From an uncultured Aquimarina sp. (GTDB lineage: Bacteria; Bacteroidota; Bacteroidia; Flavobacteriales; Flavobacteriaceae), in contig CANLOW010000001.1 of the NCBI GenBank assembly GCA_947493035.1, forward strand, positions 124,001 through 188,000: 64,000 bases of DNA, read 5' to 3'. The notes below the pieces were generated by a model. It was not told the origin of the DNA and did no database searches. It saw nothing but the letters and a program-made list of their open reading frames with translations. Position numbers and translations under genes: made by a program. Shown piece by piece: positions 33,877-43,118 of this stretch; within the stretch, counting starts at the first letter, position 1; each line of letters starts with the position of its first letter.

Positions 33877-35007
33877 ATGGATTTTTCAACGATTATAGGT
33901 CAACATCACATAAAAAACCATCTAAAACAGAGTGCTGATGGAAATCGTGTAGCTCATGCTCAACTATTTAGCGGTGCTAATGGAAGCGGAACATTACCTA
34001 TGGCAATTGCTTATGCACACTATTTATTATGCAAAAACAATCCTAATGCTGGTATAATGTGTGATAAATTGGCACATCCGGATATGCATTTCGTATTCCC
34101 AACCAACACTACTAACAAAATAAAAAAACATGCTTCTTCCGATCAGTTTTTAGAAGAGTGGCGTGAATTTGTCAAAGACAACCCTTTTAAAAGCCTTTAC
34201 GAATGGTTACAATATATTGGTATTGATAACAAACAAGGAAATATCAATGTCGATGAAGCAAAAGAGATTTTAAAAAAAATGTCTCTTAAAAGTTTTGAAG
34301 GCAACCATAAGATTATGATTATATGGATGGCGGATAAATTGAATACTGAGGCTTCTAACAAATTATTAAAGTTAATTGAAGAGCCTACTGAGAAAACTAT
34401 TTTTATTTTAATTACTGAAAAGAAAGAACAATTATTAACCACTATTACTTCTAGGTGTCAATTAATCGAATTCCCCCCTATTGGAGAAAAAGATATTGCT
34501 GATGCGCTCATTGATCGTTACAATGTAGAGAGTTCTAAAGCTCAACTAATCGCCCATAAAGCACAAGGAGATTTTAATAAAGCAGTACAATTACTAACCC
34601 CTAATGAAAGTGAAGCGCAGTTCGAACAATGGTTTATTACCTGGATTCGAGCAGCTTTTCGTGCTAAAGGAAATAAAACTGTGATTAAAGACTTACTCGA
34701 ATGGAGTGAAAGCATTGCTGCTTCGGGGAGAGAGGTACAAAAGAATTTTCTACATTATTGTCTGGAATTTTTTAGACAAGCACTATTAAGCAACTACCAA
34801 GCCAAAGACTTAGTTTATTTCGAACCACAGACTTCTAATTTCGATCTCAACAAATTTGCTCCTTTCGTCCATGGTGCAAACATTTTACAAATTTACGAAG
34901 CTCTTAATGATGCGATTTATCATATCGAGCGAAACGCTAATGCAAAAATCATACTCACAGATCTATCCATTAAACTAACAAGATATTTACACACAAAAGC
35001 GGCTTAG
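33877..35007 (+). CDS. holB: DNA polymerase III, delta' subunit
   Basis: A 376-residue clamp-loader subunit. The AAA+ fold is seen in FSTIIGQHHIKNHLKQS, LFSGANGSGTL, HPDMHFVFP, EVDEAKEIL-type segment (NVDEAKEILKKMSLKSFEG), MADKLNTEASNKLLKLIEEP and TSRCQLIEFPP (sensor 1/SRC). The P-loop lacks its Lys (GSGTL), as expected for the non-ATP-binding delta' subunit. The four-Cys zinc module is reduced to two Cys (LLCKNN, IMCDKLAHPD). A lipoprotein gene follows with almost no gap. Confidence 0.92.
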   Translation: MDFSTIIGQHHIKNHLKQSADGNRVAHAQLFSGANGSGTLPMAIAYAHYLLCKNNPNAGIMCDKLAHPDMHFVFPTNTTNKIKKHASSDQFLEEWREFVKDNPFKSLYEWLQYIGIDNKQGNINVDEAKEILKKMSLKSFEGNHKIMIIWMADKLNTEASNKLLKLIEEPTEKTIFILITEKKEQLLTTITSRCQLIEFPPIGEKDIADALIDRYNVESSKAQLIAHKAQGDFNKAVQLLTPNESEAQFEQWFITWIRAAFRAKGNKTVIKDLLEWSESIAASGREVQKNFLHYCLEFFRQALLSNYQAKDLVYFEPQTSNFDLNKFAPFVHGANILQIYEALNDAIYHIERNANAKIILTDLSIKLTRYLHTKAA

Positions 35008-35039
35008 TTTTTGTGTACTACATCCCCAAACTATTGATC

Positions 35040-36038
35040 ATGAAAAAACTACTATATCTTTCGCTAATCATACTATCTTTTACTGCCTGTAAAAAGAAAA
35101 AAGAAAAATCTAAAGATACTTCCGCTACTACGGAAGAAAAACAAGTATATGCAAAATCCGCAGGCAGGTTAAATTCTCTAACCATTGTATCTGACAACCA
35201 TCTATGGGAAGGAGCTGTTGGTGAACAGTTAAGAAAGGATTTTGCTGCCAGTGTAATGGGACTTCCTCAAGAAGAGCCTTTATTTGATATGAAACAAATG
35301 CCTCCAAAGGTATTCTCTGGGTTTGCAAAAAAAGCTAGACATTTCATTATTATAGAAGAAGGGAAAGAAAAAGGGTTCTTTAAATACACTAATAAATACG
35401 CCCGACCACAACTAGGCTACAAACTTACAGGCTATAACACTCAAGAAATTATAGAACAAATAAAAGCTCATGAAAAAGAAATCACTGCTCATCTAAAAAA
35501 ACATGAAATTGCTTATCGCCAAAGTCTACTAAAGGCTACTTTAGAGATTAAAGGCATAGAAGACTCTTTGGGTTTCTCTGTAAGAGTACCTCACAATTAC
35601 CGTATTGCTAAAGCATCTAAAGATTTCTACTGGATAAGAAAAAACAATCCTCACGGAACAACGGATTTGACATTTTACACCTTACCTATTGATTATTTTA
35701 AAGATGAAGCTTCAATGACACAGAATATAATCAACATGAGAGATCAAATTTCTGGAGATCATATCGTAGTTGACGAAGGCGGTCGTTTCATTACTGAAGA
35801 AGCATATGCACCATACCTTAAAAAAACTACAGTAGGAGGACTTCCTGCTTTTGAAACCAAAGGGACTTGGGAAGTGAAAAATAAATATATGGCTGGTCCA
35901 TTTGTTAATTATGTAGTTAAAGATGAAGCTAGGCAAAAATACTACGTATTGGAAGGTTTTGTTTTTGCTCCAACGGTAAAGAAGCGTAATTATATGTTTG
36001 AATTAGAAGCAATTATTAAGACGATTTCTTTTAAGTAA
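35040..36038 (+). CDS. DUF4837 family lipoprotein
   Basis: 332 residues from the ATG at 35040, which begins a lipoprotein signal (LIILSFTAC, lipobox Cys17) followed by a Lys/Glu/Ser/Thr linker. An upstream in-frame ATG at 35013 would precede the signal by nine residues. DUF4837 features are GRLNSLTIVSDNHLWEGAVGEQLR, HFIIIEEGKEK, SVRVPHNYRIAKASKDFYWIR and ETKGTWEVKNKYMAGPFVNY. Function unknown; restricted to Bacteroidota. It follows holB after 32 bp. Confidence 0.88.
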   Translation: MKKLLYLSLIILSFTACKKKKEKSKDTSATTEEKQVYAKSAGRLNSLTIVSDNHLWEGAVGEQLRKDFAASVMGLPQEEPLFDMKQMPPKVFSGFAKKARHFIIIEEGKEKGFFKYTNKYARPQLGYKLTGYNTQEIIEQIKAHEKEITAHLKKHEIAYRQSLLKATLEIKGIEDSLGFSVRVPHNYRIAKASKDFYWIRKNNPHGTTDLTFYTLPIDYFKDEASMTQNIINMRDQISGDHIVVDEGGRFITEEAYAPYLKKTTVGGLPAFETKGTWEVKNKYMAGPFVNYVVKDEARQKYYVLEGFVFAPTVKKRNYMFELEAIIKTISFK

Positions 36039-36150
36039 GGAATAACTAAATATCTATACTAAATTCATTTTCAACAACTCACGATTTCATCTCTTTATGG
36101 TTCCTTGAAGTAATTTAGGATCATGCCATAGCTATACTTAATTATTCGAA

Positions 36151-38277
36151 ATGACCGAAATTCAATTCATCAAAAAACAGTCTGGTTTATCAGACAAAAA
36201 CATTTCAAATACTCTTGAATTATTAAAAGAAGGAGCTACTGTTCCTTTTATTTCTAGGTATCGAAAAGAGAAAACGGGAAATCTAGATGAAGTTGAAATT
36301 TCAGGAATCAAAAAGAGCTGGGAGTCTTTTTTAGAAATTGAAAAACGTAAAGAATCTATTCTAAAAAGTATTGATGAACAAGGAGTCCTAACACCAGATT
36401 TAAAGTCTAGGATTACAGCTTCTTTCGACCTAACTCAATTAGAAGATTTATACCTTCCTTTCAAGAAAAAGCGAAAAACAAAAGCTTCCGTTGCTCGTGA
36501 GAATGGCTTAGAATCTTTGGCTAAAATTGTCATGGCTCAACGAGAAAATGATTTGGAATACAAAGCCAATCAATATACTAATTCCGATATTGCCACTGCA
36601 AAAGAAGCTTTATTAGGAGCTCAGCATATTATAGCTGAATGGGTCAATGAACATACCGGAGTACGAAATAGTATTCGAAAATTATTTCAACGTAAAGCAA
36701 CAATCACATCTAAAGTAATAAAAGGGAAAGATCAATTATCAGATGCAAAGGTGTATGAAATGTATTTTGATCATTCAGAAAATTTAAATAAGATTCCTTC
36801 TCATCGTCTATTGGCATTGCTTCGTGCAGAAAAAGAAGAAATCATTCGGTTAAAAATTACTATCGATAAAGATGAAGCACTAGATCGTATTGATAACTTC
36901 TTTGTTAAATCTGAAAATAAAGATTGTACTGATGTAATTTTTGCTGCCATTGCAGATAGCTATACCCGACTATTAGGGCCATCATTAGCTTCCGAGACAT
37001 TACAAGAAGCTAAACAAAAGGCAGATAAGACGGCCATTGGAGTATTTTCAGAAAATTTAAAACAATTATTACTTGCGGCTCCATTAGGAGAAAAGCGCAT
37101 CTTAGGCATCGATCCAGGATTCAAATCTGGATGTAAAATAGTATGCTTGGATGCTCAAGGAAAATTACTGCATAACGAAACTATTTACCCCCACCCTCCT
37201 CAATCTAAAACCACGGAGGCTATTAAAAAAATAAAAAGTCTCGTTAATGCTTATCATATTGAAGCCATTGCTGTTGGAAACGGAACTGCCTCTAGAGAAA
37301 CGGAGCGTGTTGTAAAAAAAGTACCTTTTGACAAAGATGTAAAAGTCTTTATTGTAAATGAAAGTGGAGCATCTATATATTCGGCTTCAGCAATTGCACG
37401 TGCCGAATTTCCTGATTATGATGTAACTGTTCGTGGTGCAGTTTCTATTGGACGTCGTCTTGCTGATCCATTAGCTGAATTAGTGAAAATTGACCCAAAA
37501 TCATTAGGTGTTGGACAGTATCAACATGATGTGAATCAAACACAATTAAAAGCGGAACTCGATGATACAGTAATGCATTGTGTAAATTCAGTAGGAATCA
37601 ATGTAAATACCGCAAGTGCTTCTTTATTAAGCTACGTTTCTGGGATTGGCCCTAAACTTGCTGAAAACATAATTTCTTACCGTACCGAACAAGAAGGAAT
37701 CTCGTCTAGGACTCAACTAAAAAAAGTAAAAGGTCTTGGAGCCAAAGCTTTTGAACAAGGTGCCGCTTTTTTAAGAATTAAAAACGGAGAGCATCCATTA
37801 GACAACTCTGGAATTCACCCTGAACGTTATGCTTTAGTAACCCGAATTGCCAAAGACCTTAACGTATCCATTGATGAGCTTACAGGAAATTCATCACTTA
37901 TTGACCGCATCCCTTTAAACAACTATGTTTCTGATGACGTAGGACTACCTACCTTAAATGATATCAAAAAGGAACTTAAAAAACCTGGATTAGATCCACG
38001 TTCAAGCATTAAAATATTTTCATTTGATGAAACTATCCGAACAATCTCCGATGTAAAAACGGGTATGAAATTACCTGGAATCATAAATAACATTACTAAT
38101 TTTGGATGTTTCGTCGATATTGGCATTAAAGAAAGTGGATTAGTTCACATTTCAAAATTGGCTAATCAATTTGTCAAAGACCCCAACGAAGTCGTAAAAT
38201 TAAACCAACAAGTAATCACCACTGTTACTTCTATTGATGAAGAACGAAAGCGTATTGCCCTATCCCTAATTGATTAA
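36151..38277 (+). CDS. tex: Tex family RNA-binding protein
   Basis: A 708-residue transcription accessory protein. Domain order is complete: N-terminal helical domain (VPFISRYRKEKTGNLDEV; LEDLYLPFKKKRKTKA), YqgF/RNase H-like domain (ILGIDPGFKSGCKIVCLD ... IAVGNGTASRETERVV), helix-hairpin-helix region (VNTASASLLSYVSGIGPKLAENI; VKGLGAKAFEQGAAFLRI) and C-terminal S1 domain (GIINNITNFGCFVDIGIKESGLVHIS). Acts on nucleic acid in the cytoplasm; precise role unsettled. Its end is 3 bp from the convergent DUF3052-like gene. Confidence 0.96.
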   Translation: MTEIQFIKKQSGLSDKNISNTLELLKEGATVPFISRYRKEKTGNLDEVEISGIKKSWESFLEIEKRKESILKSIDEQGVLTPDLKSRITASFDLTQLEDLYLPFKKKRKTKASVARENGLESLAKIVMAQRENDLEYKANQYTNSDIATAKEALLGAQHIIAEWVNEHTGVRNSIRKLFQRKATITSKVIKGKDQLSDAKVYEMYFDHSENLNKIPSHRLLALLRAEKEEIIRLKITIDKDEALDRIDNFFVKSENKDCTDVIFAAIADSYTRLLGPSLASETLQEAKQKADKTAIGVFSENLKQLLLAAPLGEKRILGIDPGFKSGCKIVCLDAQGKLLHNETIYPHPPQSKTTEAIKKIKSLVNAYHIEAIAVGNGTASRETERVVKKVPFDKDVKVFIVNESGASIYSASAIARAEFPDYDVTVRGAVSIGRRLADPLAELVKIDPKSLGVGQYQHDVNQTQLKAELDDTVMHCVNSVGINVNTASASLLSYVSGIGPKLAENIISYRTEQEGISSRTQLKKVKGLGAKAFEQGAAFLRIKNGEHPLDNSGIHPERYALVTRIAKDLNVSIDELTGNSSLIDRIPLNNYVSDDVGLPTLNDIKKELKKPGLDPRSSIKIFSFDETIRTISDVKTGMKLPGIINNITNFGCFVDIGIKESGLVHISKLANQFVKDPNEVVKLNQQVITTVTSIDEERKRIALSLID

Positions 38278-38280
38278 TTA

Positions 38281-38664
38281 TTATAAAAACTCCGTTTTTC
38301 TAAAATGCATTCCAATCCAATCCTCATTAATTGGCATGGTATCAATCAATTTTAAATTATAATCGCCTAATATTTTCCAAGGGTATTCTTGAGTAATTTT
38401 AGTTTTACTGGGGTCAGATGGGTATGCATACCAAATCACAGCATCACCAACTAATTTAGGATATACTGTATCTATTCTTTTTCCTATTTGCTCGGGATCA
38501 GTCACAAACATTAAAGCAAAATCTATTTCGGAAGTTCTAATTACAGACTCTCGCACCAATATACCTTCTAATTGATCTAGCTCTCCACAAAAACCTTCTG
38601 GCTCATTTAACACTAAGATCTCGTCGGCACCACCAATGCCTAACCGCTGAAATAACTTACTCAT
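38281..38664 (-). CDS. DUF3052-like hypothetical protein
   Basis: A 127-residue cytoplasmic protein. The N-terminal LGIGGADEILVLNEPEGF, the central ALMFVTDPEQIGKRID and VIWYAYPSDPSKTK recall the DUF3052 pattern of a short alpha/beta domain with a YPK-like loop. Function unknown. It stands alone, with a bidirectional hairpin upstream. Confidence 0.65.
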   Translation of the reverse strand: MSKLFQRLGIGGADEILVLNEPEGFCGELDQLEGILVRESVIRTSEIDFALMFVTDPEQIGKRIDTVYPKLVGDAVIWYAYPSDPSKTKITQEYPWKILGDYNLKLIDTMPINEDWIGMHFRKTEFL

Positions 38665-38691
38665 ATTTAATTAGTTTCCTGTTAAATTACA

Positions 38692-38732
38692 AAAAAATGT
38701 CAATCCTAGATTGACTAAGATTGACATTTTTT
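38692..38732 (-). terminator. Strong terminator downstream of the DUF6503 gene
   Basis: Arms aaaaaatgtcaatc (38692-38705) and gattgacatttttt (38719-38732), perfect 14-bp, flanked by A/T runs on both sides. It mainly ends the minus-strand gene whose stop is at 38783, and is symmetric enough to act from either side. Confidence 0.85.
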
Positions 38733-38782
38733 CTTTTTAAAAGTTAAATTCTTATGATATACTCTTTAGTTACACCAAAAAT

Positions 38783-39544
38783 TTATGGAGCAACTACTTC
38801 TACTGCATTTTGAGGTTTAGAAAAATCTGCTTTATCTAAAAACAACACATTACTAAGTCTAGCTTCTCCTATTTGCTGTCCATACCCTTTTTCTGGAGTC
38901 CACATATGATAAGTCCATTTTGTTGGAATTGGAATTCCGTCTACACTAATAAAATTAGAATATTTCACGGCATGAGGTTCTTTTTCTGCAGCTTCTTTGC
39001 CTTTTCCAAATGACACAATGTAAGCGGCTCCTTCTAGTATTTTAGTGGTTGGGTTTTGATATACTACATACCAATCATCTGGCGCATCTCCCGTTCCCGA
39101 TGTAAATGTCAATTTTGCAGTATTCAATTGATGATTACCCCACGCTTTCTTACCAAATTCAGACCACTGTGTTCCTGGATCATTTAATTTATAAGGGAAC
39201 CCTGTAAAATAAGGCCATGTAAAAATATCAAATCGAGCACCTCCTAATTTTTCTTTAGCAATACCCGATGCCACAACCGTTGTCCCATTGTACAAAATGG
39301 TTGCCCCATCACTCTTCTCTATTTTTATTTTATCTGCGCCTGTAGTCTGAGTAATTTTACCACTCATATACGGTTTTCCTCCAAATTCAATATCGATATC
39401 ATAGGTAAGGCCTTTCTTCTTAAAGAAAGCTTCTTTCTGATGCACTTCTTCTATTGAAGAAGTAAATACTCCCGCATTAGTTTGAGCATTCATTCCTAAA
39501 GAAATCAAACTACTAATCCCTAAAATAAATAGCCACTTTTTCAT
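38783..39544 (-). CDS. DUF6503 family exported protein
   Basis: 253 residues from the ATG at 39542-39544, which begins a Sec signal peptide (KKWLFILGISSLISLGMNAQ); an earlier in-frame Met would precede it with 17 non-signal residues. The mature part is beta-rich and lipoprotein-carrier-like (LTYDIDIEFGGKPYMSGKIT, DKIKIEKSDGATILYNGTTVV, FDIFTWPYFTGFPYKL, GIPIPTKWTYHMW). Function unknown; likely periplasmic lipid or lipoprotein-related by fold pattern only. Confidence 0.75.
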   Translation of the reverse strand: MKKWLFILGISSLISLGMNAQTNAGVFTSSIEEVHQKEAFFKKKGLTYDIDIEFGGKPYMSGKITQTTGADKIKIEKSDGATILYNGTTVVASGIAKEKLGGARFDIFTWPYFTGFPYKLNDPGTQWSEFGKKAWGNHQLNTAKLTFTSGTGDAPDDWYVVYQNPTTKILEGAAYIVSFGKGKEAAEKEPHAVKYSNFISVDGIPIPTKWTYHMWTPEKGYGQQIGEARLSNVLFLDKADFSKPQNAVEVVAP

Positions 39545-39574
39545 AATATTATTTTTAGTGTTGATGTTAATTAA

Positions 39575-39614
39575 CAAAAAAAGTCGCAAGCTCACTATAC
39601 AGCTTACGACTTTT
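39575..39614 (-). terminator. lysA terminator
   Basis: Arms aaaagtcgcaagct (39579-39592) and agcttacgactttt (39601-39614) with one mismatch, followed on the minus strand by seven T. It lies 58 bp past the lysA stop. Confidence 0.85.
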
Positions 39615-39671
39615 AATAATTATTTAATTTAGGTTAAATATCAATTCACATTGAATCTAACAAAATATCCT

Positions 39672-40898
39672 TTATCCTACAGTAGCTTCCGATTCAATAT
39701 CCACTTCGATCTGATTAGCAACTAAATCATCAAAAGTTTCTCTCTTACGGATTAACTTTGCTTCTCCATTATGCCATAAAATCTCAGCAGGTCTAAAACG
39801 AGAATTATAATTACTTGCCATAGAAAAACAATAGGCTCCAGCATTTTTGAATCGTAGAATATCTCCTTCCGAAATTTCATTAATGCGTCTATTAACACCA
39901 AAAGTATCTGTCTCACAGATATAACCAACAACGCTATAAAAACGCTCTCGCCCTTCTGGGTTACTAATATTATCTATTCGATGATACGAATCATAAAACA
40001 TTGGACGGATCAAATGATTGAATCCCGAATCAACTCCTGCAAAAACAGTTGAAGTCGTTTGCTTCACTACATTTACTTTAGCTAAGAAATGACCTGCTTC
40101 GCTCACTAAAAATTTCCCTGGTTCAAAACCTAATTCAAGATCTTTCCCGTAATTTTTACAAAACGTATTAAACCGTTGTGTTAACTTTTCACCTAACTCT
40201 TCGATATTCGTTTCAATATCTCCTTCTTTATAAGGTACTTTGAATCCTGATCCAAAATCTACAAAGTCCAAGTCTTTAAATTGACGTGCAACATCAAATA
40301 ATATCTCACTTGCTTGAATAAATACATCAATATCAAGAATATCACTTCCAGTATGCATGTGCACCCCATTAATTTTCATCCCTGTATTTTCAACAATACG
40401 AACGATATGTGGTGTTTGATGTACAGAAATTCCAAACTTTGAATCGATATGACCTACAGAAATCTTGCTATTTCCTCCAGCCATGATATGCGGATTGATA
40501 CGCACACAAACTGGAATATTTGGGTGACGTGTACCAAACTGCTCTAAAATAGACAGGTTATCAATATTGATTTGAACTCCTAATGCAGCTACTTTTTCAA
40601 TCTCTTCCAACGAAACTCCATTGGGTGTGAAAATTATATTTTTAGGCGCTACACCTACTTTAAGCCCCATTTGCACTTCTTGAATCGAAACGGTATCCAA
40701 ACCAGCCCCTTGCGATTTCATTAGCTTTAAGATCGAAAGGTTTGAAAGTGCCTTTACTGCGTAGTTCAACTTTAACTTCTTCACTCCCGAAAAAGCATTT
40801 GAAAGGCGTTGATACTGCGATACGATCTTTGCCGAATCATAAACATATACAGGACTTCCGTACTGTTCGGCAATGGCTAATAAATCTGATTGTTCCAT
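39672..40898 (-). CDS. lysA: Diaminopimelate decarboxylase
   Basis: A 408-residue PLP enzyme converting meso-diaminopimelate to lysine, last step of lysine synthesis. The alanine-racemase-like barrel has the PLP Lys in NYAVKALSNLSI, GVHMHTGSDI, FVDFGSGFKVPY, GFEPGKFLVSEAG and the C-terminal CETDTFGVNR plus AGAYCFSMASNYNSR motifs (Cys, Tyr). It is preceded by a good promoter and followed by a terminator, so it is monocistronic. Confidence 0.95.
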   Translation of the reverse strand: MEQSDLLAIAEQYGSPVYVYDSAKIVSQYQRLSNAFSGVKKLKLNYAVKALSNLSILKLMKSQGAGLDTVSIQEVQMGLKVGVAPKNIIFTPNGVSLEEIEKVAALGVQINIDNLSILEQFGTRHPNIPVCVRINPHIMAGGNSKISVGHIDSKFGISVHQTPHIVRIVENTGMKINGVHMHTGSDILDIDVFIQASEILFDVARQFKDLDFVDFGSGFKVPYKEGDIETNIEELGEKLTQRFNTFCKNYGKDLELGFEPGKFLVSEAGHFLAKVNVVKQTTSTVFAGVDSGFNHLIRPMFYDSYHRIDNISNPEGRERFYSVVGYICETDTFGVNRRINEISEGDILRFKNAGAYCFSMASNYNSRFRPAEILWHNGEAKLIRKRETFDDLVANQIEVDIESEATVG

Positions 40899-41309
40899 GA
40901 TGGACTAAAATTAAACTTGATTTTCTTAAATAAAAGATTACAAAATTACAATTATAATTGATCGCAAACAATACCCTACACCATACTAAAAACACTTTAA
41001 AAGGCAACACCTCTTTTAACCTTTATAAAAATAGGTAACATATTAAATAAAGTAAATTCTTCTTCTTTACTTCAGTTACAAAAAACATTAATTTATACTA
41101 TAAAAACAGATAATCACTCTGATTATCGCACAACCCCAAACCACACTCTTTAATCACAAATTACTGATAAACAAGTTTTTATGTGTAAAAAATCATATGT
41201 TTTAATAATATTTACGCATAAAATATTGTAATTTTAGAGAATAACGAAAATCTCTTTCCATAAACTACTAAAGTGATTTTCATCCTTCCGAACTTTCAAC
41301 ATATTTGTT
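40899..41309. other. 411-bp intergenic region with lysA promoter and an operator-like palindrome
   Basis: No gene is seen. The left part holds the lysA promoter on the minus strand: TTTG (40965-40968), 16-nt spacer, TAATTTTG (40941-40948). The middle holds gataatca/tgattatc with a 3-nt centre (41109-41127). The remainder is very AT-rich with short A and T runs up to the GH16 start codon. Confidence 0.5.
41109..41127. promoter_or_regulatory. Operator-like perfect palindrome upstream of the GH16 gene
   Basis: gataatca, centre ctc, tgattatc: eight-base perfect arms, 183 bp before the GH16 ATG. Too short a loop for a terminator and no T-run, so a protein-binding site is more likely. Confidence 0.4.
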
Positions 41310-42995
41310 ATGAAAAATAACTTAAGACTATTCTTCTTACTATCATATAGTGTAATAATCGCACAAACACCACAACCTCCAATAGGATATGAATGGGTCA
41401 TAGAAGACACTATGAGTGACGAATTCAACAACCAATCTACATTAAATACTACTAAATGGCATTCGAGGCTTCCCAATTGGGCAGGCAGAAAACCTGCTGA
41501 GTTTTTACCTGAAAATGTTCATTTCGATCAAACAAATGGTTATTTATTATTGAGAAATACGATTCATCCCAATGAAATTATAAAAATGAGTCAAGCTGGA
41601 TATTCAGAACCTGATTATCGTGGAAATTTTGATGATCTAGAATTCACAATAGCTGCAGCTGGAATAGAAACTAAAGAAACTCAAAAATATGGTTATTTTG
41701 AAACAAAAATGCAAGCATCAAACATGCGTATGTCTTCGACTTTTTGGTTAAATACAACTACAATATTTTTTAATAATGATGTAAATAATCCTAACAGAGA
41801 TCAAGGGTGCGATGGGTTTGCTACAGAATTAGATATTGTTGAAACCATGGGAGGTGGAACTCCCGATTTTGCAGCAATCCCTTGGACTCGCGCCATGAAT
41901 TCTAACACACATTTTAAATTAAAGCGATTTGCTGATGGAACAACTAATTGTTTTTCCGAATTTCAATCAGAAGGAAGTAAACACGACACTAATATTAACG
42001 TTGCTGATGACTTCCACACTTATGGAGCATGGTGGGTAAATGCTAATTTAATTTACTATTATTTCGATGGTGCATTAGTTGGATCTGTAAACCCTAATGA
42101 CACTTCTTTCGGCATTCCCTTAAGTGTACCTATGAGCTTACGCTGTGTTACAGAAACCTATAATTGGCAGATAAAAAGAAATAGTTCTGGTGATTGGATT
42201 GCTGACAATCCTGGATACCCTACACAATTAGAGCTACAAGACAATAGTATAAATGCAACTAAATATGATTATGTTAGAACTTATTCTTTAAAACCTAGTA
42301 TTGAAAACTTAATTGACAATCCCGATTTTGAAACTGGTAGTATGGATACATGGGAAGCTAGTAATCAGCCTGGAGGCGGTGTTAATATTACCAACACAGC
42401 CAACTCGAAATTTAGCGGTGAATACGGGATACAAATGAATGGTCAGTCATATTTAAAACAAATTGTCTCTGTTACTCCCGATAGTGACTATGAATTAAAT
42501 GTAACTGCTAGAAAAAATACTACTTCGGCTCCAGTTATTTTTGGAGTAAAAAGCAGCACTGGAGATGTTATTATTTCTGATAATGTAAACACTAATACCT
42601 TTTCTAATTTCAAAATTGATTTTAATAGCGCTAGTGATACTGAAATTGAAATTTATGCATTTGCAAAAACTAACGAAACTCTTTTCTTAGACAACTTCTC
42701 TCTAATTGAGACCCCAGTAACATTAAACATCTCTTCTCTAGATACCAAAAGCAATACAAATAGAATATTCACCAAAGACAAAGAGCTATTTATATACAGC
42801 TCCATTGACAATCAAATGAGAAATATTGAGATTTACAATATGTTGGGAAGAATAGTTTACAAAAACAAAAATTACAATGTGAAAACAAATTCGACTGACA
42901 AAGGCATCTCTTTAAGTAAATTAAGTTCAGGTGTATATATTGTGAAATTAATTTCTAAAAATGGATCTTTTGAAATATTTAAAATTATCATATAA
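41310..42995 (+). CDS. Secreted GH16 family glycoside hydrolase with CBM and T9SS sorting domain
   Basis: A 561-residue exported enzyme. Signal peptide 1-18 (SVIIAQ); GH16 jelly-roll catalytic domain about 28-325 with the ExDxxE active site ELDIVE (Glu173, Asp175, Glu178); a CBM4/9-like carbohydrate-binding module about 331-470 (NLIDNPDFETGSMDTWEA ... LFLDNFSLIE); and a type A C-terminal sorting domain about 490-561 (IEIYNMLGRIVYK, LSSGVYIVKLI) for type IX secretion. The beta-bulge active site points to agarase, porphyranase, carrageenase or laminarinase-type activity on marine polysaccharide; specificity is not decided by sequence. No SusCD pair is adjacent. Confidence 0.88.
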   Translation: MKNNLRLFFLLSYSVIIAQTPQPPIGYEWVIEDTMSDEFNNQSTLNTTKWHSRLPNWAGRKPAEFLPENVHFDQTNGYLLLRNTIHPNEIIKMSQAGYSEPDYRGNFDDLEFTIAAAGIETKETQKYGYFETKMQASNMRMSSTFWLNTTTIFFNNDVNNPNRDQGCDGFATELDIVETMGGGTPDFAAIPWTRAMNSNTHFKLKRFADGTTNCFSEFQSEGSKHDTNINVADDFHTYGAWWVNANLIYYYFDGALVGSVNPNDTSFGIPLSVPMSLRCVTETYNWQIKRNSSGDWIADNPGYPTQLELQDNSINATKYDYVRTYSLKPSIENLIDNPDFETGSMDTWEASNQPGGGVNITNTANSKFSGEYGIQMNGQSYLKQIVSVTPDSDYELNVTARKNTTSAPVIFGVKSSTGDVIISDNVNTNTFSNFKIDFNSASDTEIEIYAFAKTNETLFLDNFSLIETPVTLNISSLDTKSNTNRIFTKDKELFIYSSIDNQMRNIEIYNMLGRIVYKNKNYNVKTNSTDKGISLSKLSSGVYIVKLISKNGSFEIFKIII

Positions 42996-43039
42996 CATAC
43001 AATCATTACACTATCTAAGTAATAGTATCTAATTTTTTC

Positions 43040-43070
43040 AAAACCCCTTGCAAGTGAGTGAGGGGTTTTC
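43040..43070 (+). terminator. Terminator of the GH16 gene
   Basis: Arms aaaacccct (43040-43048) and aggggtttt (43061-43069), 12-nt loop, 44 bp after the stop. The downstream sucC promoter overlaps it. Confidence 0.75.
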
Positions 43071-43078
43071 TACATTTG
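43048..43078 (+). promoter_or_regulatory. sucC promoter overlapping the terminator
   Basis: TTG (43048-43050), 20-nt spacer, tacatttg (43071-43078) matching TTG-N17-23-TAnnTTTG. The -33 box is in the loop of the terminator hairpin and the 3' arm lies in the spacer. Start is expected near 43084, giving a leader of about 35 nt. Confidence 0.6.
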
Positions 43079-43118
43079 GGTTCAATCTTCGTAATAAAAA
43101 ATTGAGAATATAACAATT

